Shown piece after piece: positions 7,979 through 15,968 of a stretch of 35,601 nucleotides of DNA. The notes under the pieces are model-generated. The model made no database searches, was not told the origin of the DNA, and saw nothing but the letters and a program-made list of their open reading frames with translations. The DNA is taken from positions 1 through 35,601 of the forward strand of contig JACCXJ010000154.1 in assembly GCA_013697045.1 (NCBI GenBank), in the 5' to 3' direction. Each line of letters opens with the position of its first letter. The first letter of the stretch is position 1. The DNA comes from Gammaproteobacteria bacterium. GTDB taxonomy: Bacteria; Pseudomonadota; Gammaproteobacteria; JACCXJ01. A program made the translations under genes and the position numbers.

Positions 7979-10240
7979 TCAGTCCGCGACCGTGGCCTCG
8001 CGCGCGGCTACCCGCAGGGCCAGATCCTCGCCCTCGACGGTGATGACGACATGCCCCCCGCCTTCGAGCTTGCCGAACAGGAGCTCTTCGGCGAGCGGGC
8101 GTTTGACCTTGTCTTGGATCAGGCGGCCCATGGGACGCGCGCCCATGAGGAGGTCGTGGCCGTGCTCTGCGAGCCAGGCGCGGGCCTTTTCGTCGACCTC
8201 CAAACTGACATCCTTGGCATCGAGCTGGGCCTCCAACTCGGCCAGGAACTTCTCGACGACCTGGGCGATGGTCTGATCGTCCAAGGGATTGAACTGCACG
8301 ATGGCGTCCAGGCGATTGCGGAACTCGGGGCTGAAGATGCGCTTGATGGCCTCGCTCGCATCGCTCATGTGGTTCTGGACGGTGAAGCCGATGGAGGCGC
8401 GGCTGATCCGATCGGCCCCGGCATTGGTGGTCATGATGATGATGACGTTGCGGAAGTCGGTCTGGCGCCCGTTGGTGTCCGTCAAGGCCCCGTGGTCCAT
8501 GACCTGGAGCAAGAGGTTATAGACATCGGGGTGGGCCTTCTCGATCTCGTCGAGGAGCAGGACGGCATGCGGGTGCTTGTTGATCGCCTCGGTCAGAAGG
8601 CCACCCTGATCGAAGCCCACATAGCCCGGCGGCGCCCCGATGAGGCGCGACACCGTGTGGCGCTCCATGTACTCCGACATGTCGAAGCGCACCAGCTCGA
8701 TGCCCATGATGCGCGCGAGCTGGCGGCTGACCTCGGTCTTGCCGACCCCAGTCGGCCCGGCGAACAGGAACGAACCGATGGGCCGCCCCTGGTCCCCGAG
8801 CCCCGATCGCGACATCTTGATGGCCGAGGCCAGCCCCTCGATGGCCTGATCCTGGCCGAACACCACGAGCTTGAGGTCGCGGGCGATGTTCTTGAGCGCG
8901 TGCTTGTCCGAGGCCGACACGCTTTTCGGGGGGATGCGGGCGATCTTGGCGACGATGTGCTCGATATCGCCCACCCCGATGACCTTTTTCCGGCGCGAGG
9001 GCGGCACGAGCTGCTGGCTGGCGCCGACCTCGTCGATGACGTCGATGGCCTTGTCGGGCAGGTGGCGGTCGCTCAGGTAGCGCTCCGTCAACTCGGCCGC
9101 GGCGCGTAGCGACTGGTGGGTGTACTTGACCCCGTGATGGTGCTCGAATCGGGACTTGAGCCCCGCCAGGATCTTGATGGTGTCCTCGACGGAGGGCTCG
9201 CTGATGTCGATCTTCTGGAAGCGCCGTGACAAGGCCCGGTCCTTCTCGAAGATACCGCGGTATTCCTGGTAGGTGGTGGAGCCGATGCACTTGAGCTCGC
9301 CGGAGGCGAGCACCGGTTTGATGAGGTTGGAGGCGTCCATCACCCCGCCCGAGGCGGCGCCCGCCCCGATGATGGTGTGGATCTCGTCCACGAACAGGAT
9401 CGCACCGGGGTCGCGCTGCAGGTGCGCCAGGACGCCCTTCAGGCGCTTCTCGAAGTCCCCGCGATACTTGGTGCCGGCGAGCAGGGCACCCAGGTCCAGC
9501 GCATAGAGAGTGCTCCGGGCCAGAACCTCGGGGACCTCCCCATCGACGATCATCTTGGCCAGGCCTTCGGCGATGGCGGTCTTGCCGACCCCGGCCTCGC
9601 CCACATAGAGCGGGTTGTTCTTGCGGCGGCGACACAGGATCTGGATGGTCCGCTCGACCTCCTGCCGGCGTCCGATCAGCGGGTCGATCTTTCCGAGCTG
9701 TGCCTGACGGTTCAGGTTGACCGTATAGGCCTGGAGGGGATTGGCGCCGGTCTCGCCGCCGTTTTCACCTTCCGCCTCGGGCCCCCCGCCGTAGTCCTCG
9801 CCGTCGGCGGTCTTAGTGATCCCGTGGGAGATGTAGTTCACGAGGTCCAGGCGCGTGATGTTCTGTTTGTTCAGGAGATAGACCGCCTGGGACTCGCGCT
9901 CGCCGAAGATCGCGACCAGGACGTTGGCCCCCGTGACCTCTTTCCTGCCGGCGGACTGCACATGGAAGACGGCCCGCTGCAACACGCGTTGGAAGCCCAG
10001 CGTCGGTTGGGTGTCCCGGCTGTCGAGGAGCGGCAGGAGCGGTGCGGTCTCGCGGATGAAGGACGCTAGATCCTTGCGTAACTGCTGGAGATCCGCGCCA
10101 CAGGCACGCAATACCTTGGATGCCTCGCCGTTGTCGAGCAGCGCGAGCAGCAAATGCTCGATGGTGATGAACTCGTGGCGCTGCGCCCGCGCCTCCTTGA
10201 AGGCGCGGTTGAGTGTGACTTCCAGTTCCTTACTCAGCAT
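7979..10240 (-). CDS. clpA: ATP-dependent Clp protease ATP-binding subunit ClpA
   Basis: The ORF track begins 11 codons too far upstream. The family start is MLSKELEVTLNRAF at 10240, giving 753 residues (E. coli ClpA 758). Order: double Clp-N repeat (1-145), a linker rich in E/G, AAA+ domain 1 with Walker A GEAGVGKT and Walker B ILFVDEIH, and domain 2 with GPTGVGKT and LLLDEIEKAHPDV. The C-terminal D2-small domain follows. ClpA forms a hexamer that unfolds substrates and feeds them to ClpP. No clpP is in the window. It follows clpS by 11 bp on the same strand, the standard proteobacterial arrangement. All key residues are intact. Confidence 0.98.
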   Translation of the reverse strand: MLSKELEVTLNRAFKEARAQRHEFITIEHLLLALLDNGEASKVLRACGADLQQLRKDLASFIRETAPLLPLLDSRDTQPTLGFQRVLQRAVFHVQSAGRKEVTGANVLVAIFGERESQAVYLLNKQNITRLDLVNYISHGITKTADGEDYGGGPEAEGENGGETGANPLQAYTVNLNRQAQLGKIDPLIGRRQEVERTIQILCRRRKNNPLYVGEAGVGKTAIAEGLAKMIVDGEVPEVLARSTLYALDLGALLAGTKYRGDFEKRLKGVLAHLQRDPGAILFVDEIHTIIGAGAASGGVMDASNLIKPVLASGELKCIGSTTYQEYRGIFEKDRALSRRFQKIDISEPSVEDTIKILAGLKSRFEHHHGVKYTHQSLRAAAELTERYLSDRHLPDKAIDVIDEVGASQQLVPPSRRKKVIGVGDIEHIVAKIARIPPKSVSASDKHALKNIARDLKLVVFGQDQAIEGLASAIKMSRSGLGDQGRPIGSFLFAGPTGVGKTEVSRQLARIMGIELVRFDMSEYMERHTVSRLIGAPPGYVGFDQGGLLTEAINKHPHAVLLLDEIEKAHPDVYNLLLQVMDHGALTDTNGRQTDFRNVIIIMTTNAGADRISRASIGFTVQNHMSDASEAIKRIFSPEFRNRLDAIVQFNPLDDQTIAQVVEKFLAELEAQLDAKDVSLEVDEKARAWLAEHGHDLLMGARPMGRLIQDKVKRPLAEELLFGKLEGGGHVVITVEGEDLALRVAAREATVAD

Positions 10241-10251
10241 GGGTGCGTGCC

Positions 10252-10569
10252 TCAGGCCTGTTCCAGGGTGCATAACAGGGGATGTCGGTGCTCGCGCGCG
10301 AAATCATTGACTTGGGCGGTCTTGGTCTCGGCGATCTCATGGCTGAACACCCCGCAGATCCCGCGGCCGGCGATATGGACCTCGAGCATGATGCGGGTGG
10401 CGTCCTCCCGGTTCTTGGCAAAGAAGCGCTCGAGCACTTGGACCACGAAGTCCATGGGGGTGTAATCGTCATTGACCAGGACCACCTTGTAGAGGGGAGG
10501 ACGCCTGAGCCGCGGGCGGGCCTCCCGTAGCGCCACGTCACCGTGATCGTGTTCGGTCTTCTCGGACAT
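10252..10569 (-). CDS. clpS: ClpS adaptor for N-end rule substrates
   Basis: The track starts 40 codons upstream. The ATG at 10569 ([14 protein letters not shown]) gives 105 residues, matching E. coli ClpS (106). A clear TATAAT lies at 10601-10606, inside the longer ORF, which favours the shorter start. The core holds [17 protein letters not shown], the N-degron-binding loop, and [19 protein letters not shown], which contacts ClpA. ClpS delivers proteins with bulky hydrophobic N-termini to ClpAP. Confidence 0.97.
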   Translation of the reverse strand: MSEKTEHDHGDVALREARPRLRRPPLYKVVLVNDDYTPMDFVVQVLERFFAKNREDATRIMLEVHIAGRGICGVFSHEIAETKTAQVNDFAREHRHPLLCTLEQA

Positions 10570-10600
10570 CGCCTCGGCGTCCACACCGTCCGTCTCGCCT

Positions 10601-10629
10601 ATTATACGAAGCGGATCGGCAGATTCCAT
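10601..10629 (-). promoter_or_regulatory. Probable sigma-70 promoter of clpSA
   Basis: The minus strand carries a perfect -10 (TATAAT, 10606 to 10601) with a weak -35 (ATGGAA, 10629 to 10624) at 17 bp spacing. Transcription would start near 10594, leaving about 25 nt before the clpS ATG. Confidence 0.6.
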
Positions 10630-11009
10630 ATACACCGAGCGCTTCGGTACACGCGGTCGCGGGATCCCGTTCCCGGGGGCCGGGCGCAAGCGCGTTCGGT
10701 TCGCATCGCCCTCGTAGAATGTTGCGTTGCAGCGTAAGATGTCGAGGTCGCGGCGGGCCGGAACCAGGTGGCCCTCGCCATCACCCCCCGGTGGGTGTAC
10801 TTGGCGATGGCCGCAAGGTTACAATCGATTGCTCTACGGAGACCCGGGGCACGGCCCTGCCGATCCACGGCGAGATTCGGTGGGAAGCGCTTTCAGGGTC
10901 GCAGCATCGAGGACGCGGCGTCGCGGCTCGGCGAGCCCATGACCGGGACCGGGCGGGTGGCCTGTCCGGCCCTAGAGGCCCAACTGTTTGGAGTTTCGGG
11001 AGAGAAGCG
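10630..11009. other. Divergent clpS/aceA intergenic and aceA leader
   Basis: The plus-strand ORF is open upstream of aceA (from 10719), but its translation is low-complexity and not part of the isocitrate lyase family. The stretch must hold the aceA promoter; I could not assign convincing -35/-10 boxes. A GGGAGAGAAG ribosome site ends it. Confidence 0.5.
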
Positions 11010-12311
11010 ATGTCGTTCGAGAACGAAGTGAAGACGCTGGAAGAGGACTGGGCGACCAATCCTCGTTGGAAGGACGTCGAGCGCGGGTACAGCGCGGCGG
11101 AGGTCGTGAACCTGCGCGGGAGCCTGCACATCGAACATACCCTGGCCCGACGCGGCGCCGAGAGGCTGTGGGGCCTGATCCACACGGAGCCCTTCGTCAA
11201 CGCGCTCGGCGCCCTCACCGGCAACCAGGCCGTGCAGCAGGCCAAGGCCGGGCTCAAGGCGATCTATCTCTCCGGGTGGCAGGTCGCGGCGGACGCCAAT
11301 AGCGCCGGCACCATGTATCCCGACCAATCGCTCTACCCGGTGGACAGCGTGCCTTGTGTCGTGCGCAAGATCAACAATGCGCTGACCCGTGCCGACCAGA
11401 TCGAGCATGCCGAGGGCAACCACGCGATCGATTGGTTCCTGCCGATCCTGGCGGATGCGGAGGCCGGTTTCGGCGGCGTGCTGAATGCCTTCGAGCTCAT
11501 GAAGCACATGATCGAGGCGGGCGCCGCGGCTGTGCATTTCGAGGATCAACTGGCCTCGGCGAAGAAGTGCGGGCACATGGGCGGCAAGGTGCTGGTGCCG
11601 ACTCAGGAGGCGGTGCAGAAGCTCATCGCCGCACGGCTCGCGGCCGACACCATGGGCGTGCCGACGCTCATCGTGGCGCGCACCGATGCCGAGAGCGCGA
11701 ATCTGATCACCTCGGACATCGACGAGCGCGATCGGGAATTTTGTACCGGCGAGCGCACGGCGGAAGGCTTTTGCTGCGCCCGCAAGGGATTGGATCAGGC
11801 CATCGCCCGCGGCATCGCCTACGCCCCCTACGCCGACCTCATCTGGTGCGAGACCCAGACCCCGGACCTCGGTTTTGCGAGGATATTCGCCGAGAGCGTG
11901 CGCAAGGTGCACCCGAACCAGCTCTTCGCCTATAACTGCTCACCTTCGTTCAATTGGAAGCACAAGCTCGACGACGCCACGATCGCAAAGTTCCAGCGCG
12001 AGCTGGGCGCCATGGGCTACAAGTTCCAGTTCATCACCCTGGCCGGATTCCACGCCCTCAATTATTCGATGTTCAGCCTGGCGCATGATTATGCGGCACG
12101 CCAGATGTCGGCCTATGTGGAGTTGCAGGAGGCCGAGTTCCGGGCCGAGGCCCAGGGCTATTCGGCCACCAAGCACCAGCGCGAGGTCGGCACCGGTTAC
12201 TTCGATGCCGTGACCCAGGCCATCACGGGCACCTCGTCCCTCACGGCACTGTCCGGATCGACGGAAGAGGCGCAGTTCGAGACGCCCAAGGCGGCCGGCG
12301 CGGCGCACTAG
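11010..12311 (+). CDS. aceA: Isocitrate lyase
   Basis: The ORF track extends upstream to 10719, but family homology starts at [14 protein letters not shown] (11010), behind GGGAGAGAAG. This gives 433 residues, the size of E. coli AceA (434). It has the glyoxylate/isocitrate lid signature KKCGHMGGK with the catalytic Cys at about 187, the metal-binding HFEDQL region just before it, and the barrel segments LIVARTDAE and [11 protein letters not shown]. It cleaves isocitrate to succinate and glyoxylate in the glyoxylate shunt. Malate synthase is not in the window. The gene is intact; a second decayed copy of its last ~230 bp lies 425 bp downstream. Confidence 0.97.
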   Translation: MSFENEVKTLEEDWATNPRWKDVERGYSAAEVVNLRGSLHIEHTLARRGAERLWGLIHTEPFVNALGALTGNQAVQQAKAGLKAIYLSGWQVAADANSAGTMYPDQSLYPVDSVPCVVRKINNALTRADQIEHAEGNHAIDWFLPILADAEAGFGGVLNAFELMKHMIEAGAAAVHFEDQLASAKKCGHMGGKVLVPTQEAVQKLIAARLAADTMGVPTLIVARTDAESANLITSDIDERDREFCTGERTAEGFCCARKGLDQAIARGIAYAPYADLIWCETQTPDLGFARIFAESVRKVHPNQLFAYNCSPSFNWKHKLDDATIAKFQRELGAMGYKFQFITLAGFHALNYSMFSLAHDYAARQMSAYVELQEAEFRAEAQGYSATKHQREVGTGYFDAVTQAITGTSSLTALSGSTEEAQFETPKAAGAAH

Positions 12312-12430
12312 ACCGCGGGCATCCGCCTGCCAAAGCGAAGGCGGGTGGGAGGGCCGGACGCCTGGCAGTTCAGTCGACCGGACGGTCCGCCGCGGGCCGC
12401 CGATCCCGGCGTCCCTGTTTAAGGAGACCG

Positions 12431-12655
12431 CTGGCCATCAACCAAAAGCTCTAAGAAGCGCTCATTGCCGCAGGAGCTCCCGATGATCTGGCTAAACGAG
12501 CGGCCGCCAGCGTATTGAGCCGGGACGACTTTAATCAGTTGGCAACCAAGACCGACATCGCCGAGCTCAAAGCAGACCTAATCAAATGGATGGCCGGCCT
12601 CATTATTGGCTCGGTCGTGGCGATGACCGGCATCTTCGTGCGCTTGTACGGCTAA
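12431..12655 (+). pseudogene. Small coiled-coil/TM protein (DUF1640-like) with an early stop
   Basis: An AAGGAG site precedes CTG-GCC-ATC..., which reads LAINQKL-stop-EALIAAGAPDDLAKRAA and then LATKTDIAELKADLI with a C-terminal TM helix (WMAGLIIGSVVAMTGIFVRL). The pattern 'ATK.DI.EL+.DL+ ... TM' is typical of short DUF1640/CCDC90-like bacterial proteins. The TAA at codon 8 replaces a likely Tyr codon, and the start appears to be CTG instead of ATG. It is therefore probably dead. It lies between aceA and the aceA tail copy. Confidence 0.6.
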
Positions 12656-12735
12656 TGATACCAGCCTGACATTGGATGGAGTGGGATGTTGGATTAACAA
12701 AATTCAATGGTACGGTAGCCAATTAGGGGTAGTCA

Positions 12736-12968
12736 GTGGCGCACGATTACGCGGCGCGCCAGATGTCGGCCTATGTGGAGTTGCAGGAAGCCGAGTTCCG
12801 GGCCGTGGCCCAGGGCTATTCGGCCATCAAGCACCAGCGCGAGGTCGGCACCGGTTACTTCGATGCCGTGACCCAGGCCATCACGGGCGGTACCTCGTCC
12901 ATCACGGCGCCGGATCGACGGAAGAGGCGCAGTTCGAGGCGCCTAAGGCGGCCGGCGCGGCTCATTAG
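12736..12968 (+). pseudogene. Decayed duplicate of the aceA 3' end
   Basis: The stretch repeats the last ~230 bp of aceA (about 12079-12311) at roughly 90% identity: [39 protein letters not shown] and, after a small deletion near 12907 that shifts the frame, [17 protein letters not shown]-stop. Several differences are silent (AAT/GAT-type third positions), suggesting the copy evolved as coding DNA for a while. No ribosome site or 5' part of the gene is present. Confidence 0.9.
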
Positions 12969-13524
12969 GCCTAGCCCGGATTTATCACCACCACCCTGCT
13001 GCGACCGCCGATCCGCTCGGTCTGGCGGGCCGTCTTTGCGCTGCGCACTCCTGCTCCGCGCAAAGCCCGGCCCCGGCCGCCCGCTCGACGAGCCTGTCGT
13101 CCACCGGACGACAAGCTCATCCGCCTCGTCCTTCAAGCCGGCTCGACGTAGTGTCAGCTACGCCTTCGCCGTCTTCAGTCCGTGCGGCCCGCCAGACCGG
13201 CGCCTCGGCGGCCTCGCGATGGGCAGTGGTCCCGCCCATCCAGTGAAGTCGGGTGGCTGACCGCACGTCTTCCTCGGTGGCCCCCAGCCAAAGCACCAGG
13301 GTCCCGTCGGCAGAGTCGCTGAGGCTCTTCAAGCGCTTCACCGGAAACGCATCACCGCTTGTCTCCGGAGTTCCGTGGTGCGATACTTCAGGCGCCTTGG
13401 CCCAACCAGGCGTACGAAGGGGACGCCGCGAAAAGCGCGGCGTCCCTCAACCCTTTGGTTAGATGGCAAGTGTTCGACGGTACTCCAGTAGTGTTTCGAA
13501 CGCATCAACTGAGCGAGATGAGAC
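12969..13524. other. Intergenic debris with one strong hairpin
   Basis: No convincing gene. The short ORFs on both strands (13117-13341 minus, 13359-13565 plus, 13338-13541 minus) have fragmentary but partly protein-like translations (for example KRLKSLSDSADGTLVLWLG on the minus strand), possibly remnants. A perfect 11-bp stem (GGGACGCCGCG/CGCGGCGTCCC, loop AAAAG) lies at 13420-13446 with no T-run after it. Confidence 0.45.
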
Positions 13525-13926
13525 ATGGCACGACTCAGCACCAGCTACGATTCCCGTACCCGTAATGGCGGCGAACCATATATACCCATCACCAGCGACG
13601 ATTCCCGTAATGGCGGCCGACTCGCTACGGAGATCGAAGCGAAGCTGAAAGGGCGCGATCCGGTCTCGCTTGGCCTTGAGAACCAGCTACTTACTGATCT
13701 CAGTCGACACGAACTGGAATATTCGAAGTTCGGTCTTGCAACCGGGGTTGTGCTGGCGGCTCTCGGTGTTGGAACATTCGTCTGTGGAGTGCTATCGCCG
13801 ACTGAGTTGACGATGGGACTTCCGGGCTTGAAAGTGGAAGTCCTCGGAGGGGCCGGAGCTGTCCTGTTCATTCTGGGCACCGCTGTTGTCTGGATCACGC
13901 GGCGACAGGTGAAGATCAAGCGCTAG
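13525..13926 (+). CDS. Small membrane protein with two TM helices
   Basis: The 133 residues have a polar N-terminus containing an imperfect internal duplication (TSYDSRTRNGGE / TSDDSRNGGR, also visible in the DNA as ACGATTCCCGTA...ATGGCGGC twice). Next come a helical segment (EIEAKLKGRDPVSLGLENQL), TM1 near 74-95, TM2 near 103-124 and a basic tail (RRQVKIKR). This is a helical hairpin with both ends in the cytoplasm. The ribosome site is weak. No family recognised. Confidence 0.6.
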   Translation: MARLSTSYDSRTRNGGEPYIPITSDDSRNGGRLATEIEAKLKGRDPVSLGLENQLLTDLSRHELEYSKFGLATGVVLAALGVGTFVCGVLSPTELTMGLPGLKVEVLGGAGAVLFILGTAVVWITRRQVKIKR

Positions 13927-14006
13927 CTTCGTTCTTGTTGCGCTAAGCGCGGCCAGAGCACCGGGGTTCAATGGGCAAAGGAGCCCAGGGGTAGTGAGTA
14001 ACAAAT

Positions 14007-14104
14007 CCCCGGCAGAGCCGGGGGCTTTCGTTCTTGAGCCGCTCAAAGCGGCTATCCGGGGTCGCTAACGCGGCCCCAATGTTCTTGGGCCACCTAAAAG
14101 GTGG
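14007..14104. repeat. Array of four hairpins downstream of a truncated IS200-type transposase
   Basis: Four perfect or near-perfect stems follow each other: CCCCGGC/GCCGGGG (14007-14023), GCCGCT/AGCGGC (14038-14052), GGGTCGC/GCGGCCC-type (about 14058-14077) and GCCACCT/AGGTGGC (14089-14104). GTTCTTG motifs precede the second and fourth. They sit between the stop of the tnpA remnant and the end of the preceding plus gene, where an IS200/IS605 end hairpin would be expected. Confidence 0.6.
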
Positions 14105-14108
14105 CGAT

Positions 14109-14312
14109 TCAGCGCCAGAGGTTCAGATGCTCAAGACGCTGATCCTCTCGCTCCTGGTTACGGATGTACTCTCCGATCATCCCCTCATCACGACCCACCG
14201 TCGAGACGAAGTATCCCCGCGCCCAGAAGTGCTGCCCAACAAAATTGCGCTTCCGCTCGCCGTACACCCGGGCCAAGTGGATCGCACTCTTACCCTTGAT
14301 GAACCCGATCAC
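14109..14312 (-). pseudogene. tnpA: IS200/IS605-family transposase TnpA, C-terminal fragment
   Basis: The 67-residue ORF MIGFIKGKSAIHLARVYGE, FVGQHFWARGYFVSTVGRDE then IGEYIRNQE is the C-terminal half of a Y1 HUH transposase. It keeps the helix with the catalytic tyrosine (EYIRNQ) but lacks the N-terminal part with the HUH metal site, so it cannot act alone. Full-length TnpA is about 130-150 residues. The break lies immediately beside the palindrome at 14320. Confidence 0.85.
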
Positions 14313-14319
14313 TTTTGCT

Positions 14320-14368
14320 GGTTCCCAAGCTCGAGCTTGGGAACCCGGTCGGGAAGCTCAGCTTCCGG
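14320..14368. repeat. REP-like hairpin pair, copy 1
   Basis: A perfect palindrome with stem GGTTCCCAAGC/GCTTGGGAACC around TCGA (14320-14345) is followed at once by GGGAAGCT/AGCTTCC. The same kind of doublet occurs at 14622-14673. The rest of 14369-14621 holds only motif-free ORFs. Confidence 0.7.
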
Positions 14369-14621
14369 GAACTCATCCCCACGTTGGAATTTGGAAACGC
14401 ATAAATCAAGAGCCAATAGGGCCAACCGCGCGCCCCCCACCCTGAATCCACCCGTAGACCACTCGACATGCCTCGGAGCCGTTACCGTGTTCTCCAAGAA
14501 CCATGCCCACACTTCCTAGAACCCGGTCGCGTCGACCAGCCGGAACGTTAGCGGTATTCCAGTACCCGAAATGTTGCCGGGCAGCAAGGCTTGATGAGGT
14601 GGACCGGGCCTGGTGATGGGG

Positions 14622-14673
14622 GCGTGAAGCGGGAGCTTCACGCACTGGGTTCCCAAGCCGGAGCTTGGGAACC
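14622..14673. repeat. REP-like hairpin pair, copy 2
   Basis: Stem GCGTGAAGC/GCTTCACGC around GGGA is followed by GGTTCCCAAGC/GCTTGGGAACC around CGGA (14648-14673). The order of the two hairpins is reversed relative to copy 1. A third stem, TTGTCCGC/GCGGACAA, lies at about 14689-14710 next to the DUF2283 stop and may serve as its terminator. Confidence 0.7.
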
Positions 14674-14713
14674 AGCAACCGCTTGGGTTTGTCCGCTCTA
14701 TCGGCGGACAAGC

Positions 14714-14932
14714 TCACTTGGACGCCACGCTCGGCGCGGTCTCGAACACTAGTTTCCCGGTCTCCAAACGGGGAGCGCGCCTGGATAGGTGCAGAATTTC
14801 AACGCCGACCACCTGATTCTCCACGTTGTAATCCAACACGATACCTGGAGACACCTCCTCGGACTCGACGATCGTCGAGTCGTCCAAACGCAAATAGAGC
14901 GCATCGGCGTCTTGGTCTACATGTAATCTCAT
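14714..14932 (-). CDS. DUF2283-family protein
   Basis: The 72 residues begin MRLHVDQDADALYLRLDDST, the DUF2283 signature (D.DADALYI.L....), then SEEVSPGIVLDYNVENQVVG and VEILHLSRR, which matches the family core (PGI.LDYD..G..VGIEIL..S). The family is of unknown function and often occurs beside DUF4258 genes in toxin-antitoxin-like pairs. Here the start overlaps the DUF4258 stop by four bases (ATGA). Confidence 0.9.
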   Translation of the reverse strand: MRLHVDQDADALYLRLDDSTIVESEEVSPGIVLDYNVENQVVGVEILHLSRRAPRLETGKLVFETAPSVASK

Positions 14933-15180
14933 ATTTTTCCTCTCATACTCCGGTCAAAGAATACGCTGACAACGCGAACCGGTTCAACTGAGCGCTCGAC
15001 CACCACGCGGAGCACTCGCCCGCCGAATTCGGGAATGGATCGGTAACGGCGTTCCAGCGAGGCATCGTCCGGGTCGAGTCGACACAGAGCCGGCTCGTTC
15101 AGGGCGCGCTCCAGCCATTCAAGCGGGATCTCCCGCTCCGCCAGCACCTTCTTTGCGTGCTCGGTTAACGTGTAGTTCAT
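14929..15180 (-). CDS. DUF4258-family protein
   Basis: The track ORF starts 40 codons upstream in repeat DNA. The real start is MNYTLTEHAKKVLAEREIP (15180) with GGAGGGCGGGG upstream, giving 83 residues. The pattern 'T.HA...+.ER.I..EW+E.AL..P' followed by RVLRVVVERSVEPVRVVSVF is that of the DUF4258 fold, which resembles small RelE/BrnT-like ribonuclease toxins. It is coupled to the DUF2283 gene and would be the toxin-like member. Activity is inferred only from fold-type and gene pairing. Confidence 0.85.
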   Translation of the reverse strand: MNYTLTEHAKKVLAEREIPLEWLERALNEPALCRLDPDDASLERRYRSIPEFGGRVLRVVVERSVEPVRVVSVFFDRSMRGKI

Positions 15181-15248
15181 TCGTCCCCGCCCTCCGCATC
15201 CCGACCCATGCGGTACGTGATGTCGTGGTTGACGATGAAGTAGCCCGT

Positions 15249-15292
15249 AGCGCGGGTTAGCGGCTTTATCGCGTAACCCGCCTTCCGGAAGG
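15249..15292. repeat. Repetitive hairpin element (CGGGTTA...TAACCCG)
   Basis: A CGGGTTA/TAACCCG stem is followed by CCTTCCGGAAGG. This resembles common intergenic repeats of proteobacteria and explains the spurious ORF 15177-15458. Confidence 0.5.
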
Positions 15293-15366
15293 CTGCGCAT
15301 GAGGTCGGCGCCGGAAGTTCCTTAGGTGGGTTACGATGCAAACGGCGTGCGTCGCCCATATATGAA

Positions 15367-15861
15367 CTACTTGCGCCCACCGGGCGGCTTGCCGTAACGA
15401 TCGATGTAGTCGGTGGCGAGGGATTCGGCCTTGCGCAACGCATCGCCGGACAGCGCACTCGCGGCCGTCTTTTTCTCGGTCGCGGCCTGGGTATTCCCGA
15501 GATGGGCCGCTACGCCGAACCAGGCATAGGCGATCTCCATGTCCTTCGATACGCCCTGGCCTTTCGCGTATAGCTGGCCCAGGCGGTACTGGGCCTGGGC
15601 GACGCCCTGCTCGGCGGCGCTCGTGAGCCAGCGTGCCGCCTCCTTGGGGTCTGGGGCCACCCCCTGGCCGTTCAAGTACATGTTCCCGAGATAATACTGG
15701 GCGTACGGGTGGTGGGCGGTCTCGGCCAGCGGCCGCAGCATCATGAGGGCCTGATCGTAGCGGCCCTGCGCGTGGGCCATCACCGCCTCGGTGAACTGCG
15801 CCCGTGCCGGATCAGGCAGGAGGGCCGCCAGGACCAGAACCAGAAAGGGACGTCGTATCAT
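15367..15861 (-). CDS. Secreted Sel1-repeat protein
   Basis: The family-like start is MIRRPFLVLVLAALLPDPARA at 15861, a signal peptide with an ARA cleavage site. The 164-residue product then carries three Sel1/TPR-like units, with YAQYYLGNMYLNGQGVAPDP, EAARWLTSAAEQG then AQAQYRLGQLYAKGQGVSKD, and EIAYAWFGVAAHLG. Sel1 repeats form a solenoid for protein contacts, probably in the periplasm. The gene is divergent from acuI across 107 bp. Confidence 0.85.
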   Translation of the reverse strand: MIRRPFLVLVLAALLPDPARAQFTEAVMAHAQGRYDQALMMLRPLAETAHHPYAQYYLGNMYLNGQGVAPDPKEAARWLTSAAEQGVAQAQYRLGQLYAKGQGVSKDMEIAYAWFGVAAHLGNTQAATEKKTAASALSGDALRKAESLATDYIDRYGKPPGGRK

Positions 15862-15968
15862 GGCCGGCTCGGCTCCGTCTGTTACAATGCCTGCATGTTC
15901 CCCGATCCGCGTGGCGATTACCACGTGCCGCGCGCGGCTCCTCCCGCCGGCTGGCGGCGTTTCGCTCG

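Noticed and set aside
8051-9109. 352-residue plus-strand ORF and the other ORFs across 7992-10310
   Set aside because: They lie across clpA in other frames; clpA has all its motifs.
15177-15458. ORF ending ...YFIVNHDITYRMGRDAEGGDE
   Set aside because: It runs through a repetitive hairpin element and overlaps the sel1 gene; no family support.
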